A DNA stretch of 49,242 nucleotides, taken from assembly GCA_902795275.1 (NCBI GenBank), contig CADBKQ010000034.1, positions 1-49,242 on the forward strand, written 5' to 3'. A program made the translations under genes and the position numbers. Positions 49,181-49,242 of the stretch are shown here, piece after piece. The notes beneath the pieces are model-generated. The model ran no database searches. It had not been told where the DNA came from and was given only the letters and a program-made list of their open reading frames with translations. This DNA comes from an uncultured Eubacteriales bacterium. Its GTDB lineage: Bacteria; Bacillota; Clostridia; Christensenellales; Aristaeellaceae. Numbering within the stretch: position 1 is the stretch's first letter; each line of letters opens with the position of its first letter.

Positions 49181-49242
49181 GAGCGAAAAAAAGAATACGA
49201 TCTTTGAGAAAAGCCACGGCACGCATACCTGGAAGAATGGAT
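49181..49242 (+). other. Possible start of a truncated gene at the right edge
   Basis: AGGAGGAG (49181-49188) is a strong ribosome site. A frame after it reads KKNTIFEKSHGTHTWKNG to the edge. The start codon is not clear (no ATG in the right place). The IFEK...GT-T pattern reminds me weakly of TnpV-type proteins of integrative elements, but the piece is too short to decide. Confidence 0.2.

Noticed and set aside
1..49242. tRNA genes and rRNA genes
   Set aside because: I looked for the GGTTCGA-type arm and CCA-end patterns in the gaps and found none; SRP RNA is the only stable RNA gene I can support.

Overview
The window looks like chromosome from a Gram-positive member of the Bacillota, class Clostridia. 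The evidence is the combination of hprK, degV, a DUF1836 gene, a short EF-Ts, a class B sortase, LPXTG/TPATG-type wall proteins and strong Shine-Dalgarno sites. The high G+C (many genes near 55-60%) and the gene mix suggest an uncultured gut or rumen lineage such as the Christensenellales; that placement is inference.

Layout. 1-360: C-terminus of an ISL3-type transposase and two hairpins. 367-12288 (-): a 3973-residue LPATG surface adhesin built from DUF11-like, pilin-isopeptide, SpaA and Cna-B-like modules, with no visible signal peptide. 12545-15216: rpsB-tsf-pyrH (frr is not next) and a 4.5S-type SRP RNA on the other strand. 15333-24100: GH13 glucosidase, sodium:solute symporter, CapA-like protein, HPr kinase, ROK glucokinase and AsnRS, a carbon-use and housekeeping block. 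24477-28693: methyltransferase, radical SAM protein, lipoprotein with four peptidoglycan-binding repeats, HAD phosphatase. 28959-30535: a metal-homeostasis pair, a CDF exporter under what looks like a NiCo (czcD) riboswitch with an overlapping terminator, divergent from a DtxR/MntR-type regulator, with a 24-bp palindrome between the two promoters. 30588-33277: glycosyltransferase, DegV, DUF1836. 33506-41267: a three-gene surface locus, parvulin-type foldase, 1765-residue secreted protein ending in TPATG-TM-RRRR, and class B sortase. 41427-48521: GDPD, GreA, LysRS with an extra C-terminal tRNA-binding domain, sirtuin, UvrA. 48586-49242: nested repeats and an uncertain gene start.

The most unusual feature is a set of intergenic heptad palindromes. 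Three sequence families (TAGGGAT, TAGAACT and TAGGAGG units) form facing tandem arms around unrelated loops. They sit 0-25 bases behind stop codons at most loci, and at two genes (DUF1836 and the CDF exporter) the stop codon lies inside the repeat. The TAGGGAT arms carry runs of GGG spaced by four bases, a G-quadruplex pattern. At two or three loci the arms enclose or abut other mobile palindromes.

The best candidate for a functional system is the foldase / giant secreted protein / class B sortase locus: a dedicated chaperone, its client and the enzyme that anchors it.
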